A DNA stretch of 64,000 nucleotides. It comes from DATGSL01 sp964645585. GTDB lineage: Bacteria > Verrucomicrobiota > Verrucomicrobiia > Opitutales > T3Sed10-336. Below the pieces are notes generated by a model. It was not told the DNA's origin. It worked only from the letters and a program-made list of their open reading frames with translations, and ran no database searches. The DNA lies in the NCBI GenBank assembly GCA_964645585.1, contig CAZYAN010000017.1, positions 1 to 64,000 of the forward strand, given 5' to 3'. The position numbers were made by a program, and so were the translations under genes. How positions within the stretch are numbered: position 1 is the stretch's first letter; every line of letters starts with the position of its first letter. Below are positions 63,139-64,000 of this stretch, piece by piece.

Positions 63139-63903
63139 TTACCCGAAGCTTCCGAGCGACTCGAGGTGCGCCTCATACAGCTCAACATCCGCCGGCGCGT
63201 CGATGCCGATCGTCGGCTCCTCCGTAATTCCAACCGCGATCGCGTATCCATTTTCTAATGCTCGCAGTTGTTCGAGCCTCTCAATTTGCTCCAGATCGCC
63301 AGCCGGCAAATGGGTAAATTCTTTGAGAAACTCGCTTGTGTACGCATACACCCCGAGGTGACGATAAACATGGTTGTCGACAAACCAGTCTTCGGAAAGG
63401 TTCCCCAGGCCTTCGTCACGGGGATAAGGAATAGGTGCCCGAGAGAAGTACAGGGCCTGATCATTTCGATCGAGAACGACCTTAACCTGGTTCGGATTCT
63501 GGAAGTCTTCCTGATTTCGGAACGGCGTCGCCAGCGTCGCCATGTCACAATCACCGGAAATCAGGCGCACCAGCTCGAGAATCTGCTTCCGCGTAATCAG
63601 GGGTTCATCGGCTTGGACATTGATCACGTAATCGGCGCCGATTGCCGCATTCGCTTCCGCCAGCCGGTCCGATCCGCTCCGGTGGTGGTCCGCGGTCATG
63701 ACAGCCTCGAAGCCGTTCTTCTCGAGCAAACTGTATAAAACCCGGTCATCGACGGCAAAAATGAGCGGATATTCGGGGCTCTGCGACCGGATGCGCTCGG
63801 CCACATGCAACAGCAGCGGTTTGCCGCGGATCTCATGAAGCAGCTTCCTCGGAAACCGCGTCGATTCAAGGCGGGCGGGAACGATAATAACGGTCTCAGG
63901 CAT
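63139..63903 (-). CDS. kdsB: CMP-KDO synthetase (3-deoxy-manno-octulosonate cytidylyltransferase)
   Basis: 254 residues, normal KdsB length. Nucleotide-binding N-terminus VIIVPARLESTRFPRKLLHE, the MTADHHRSGSDRLAEA block that binds CTP and KDO, and VINVQADEPLITRKQIL for metal binding are intact. The enzyme activates KDO for lipopolysaccharide core synthesis, which supports a true outer membrane. It is followed on the same strand by tamB after 121 bases. The next 97 bases upstream hold no gene. Confidence 0.97.
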   Translation of the reverse strand: MPETVIIVPARLESTRFPRKLLHEIRGKPLLLHVAERIRSQSPEYPLIFAVDDRVLYSLLEKNGFEAVMTADHHRSGSDRLAEANAAIGADYVINVQADEPLITRKQILELVRLISGDCDMATLATPFRNQEDFQNPNQVKVVLDRNDQALYFSRAPIPYPRDEGLGNLSEDWFVDNHVYRHLGVYAYTSEFLKEFTHLPAGDLEQIERLEQLRALENGYAIAVGITEEPTIGIDAPADVELYEAHLESLGSFG

Positions 63904-64000
63904 ACAAACGGAATAACCTAACCGCCCCGGAAATCATTGCAACGGCAACCTGCAGCGTCATCTTGTGATTAACCGCTAGCATCGGCAGCCAACAGGGGGA

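Overview
The window is a chromosomal stretch of a high-GC, Gram-negative-type bacterium with an outer membrane and LPS: it carries kdsB, a TamA/TamB pair, a LolC/LolD-type ABC transporter, an entericidin-like lipoprotein and several secreted proteins. A sigma factor paired with a (broken) Ser/Thr kinase, and a large secreted glycosidase whose C-terminus has the 'GISNLLKFAFGLD' type of ending, point to Verrucomicrobiota, probably Opitutales-like. This is inference; there is no rRNA here. A run of 100 N (8809-8908) shows the source is a draft scaffold, so some broken frames may be assembly errors.

Layout. 38-4430 (minus): sppA, prfB (with an intact programmed +1 frameshift) and an unrecognised protein that overlaps prfB. 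4675-7932: a secreted alpha/beta hydrolase and an AEC permease. 8249-20416 (plus) is the accessory region: a co-directional block of SNF2-type helicase (interrupted by the gap and by one frameshift), AAA ATPase, S8 (subtilisin) protease, N6-adenine methyltransferase (mosaic target-recognition region; premature in-frame stop), Abi_2/HEPN protein, type III-like restriction helicase-nuclease, and a GIY-YIG nuclease. I read this as a composite anti-phage island in which an IetA/IetS-like ATPase-protease pair and an abortive-infection gene are nested inside a helicase/Mod/Res restriction operon.

20418-32096: entericidin-like lipoprotein, site-2 protease with CBS domains, EF-hand protein, SLC13 permease, Tat-type FAD oxidoreductase, ECF-type sigma factor, a decayed protein kinase pseudogene, a membrane-anchored unknown and an MscS-type channel. 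32097-37000: tRNA-Met(CAT), tRNA-His(GTG), a double-ACT protein, and a minus-strand copA / FAD oxidase / ytqB-like methyltransferase run. 37068-42113: an acyltransferase fused to a C92-type cysteine hydrolase, and uvrB. 42268-49296: NhaC-type antiporter, a small conserved protein, a succinate-semialdehyde-type dehydrogenase, lolD, lolC and lysS. 49379-52388: a LysR regulator divergent from a cupin / MhqO-like / MhqD-like operon, the layout of a quinone or electrophile response. 52635-57104: secreted multidomain glycosidase and phosphodiester glycosidase. 57148-63903: tamA, tamB, kdsB.

Non-coding structure includes a polypyrimidine motif family, several large inverted repeats (45746-45780, 47719-47821, 55520-55568, 22482-22547), a LysR-type T-N11-A dyad and short gene remnants.
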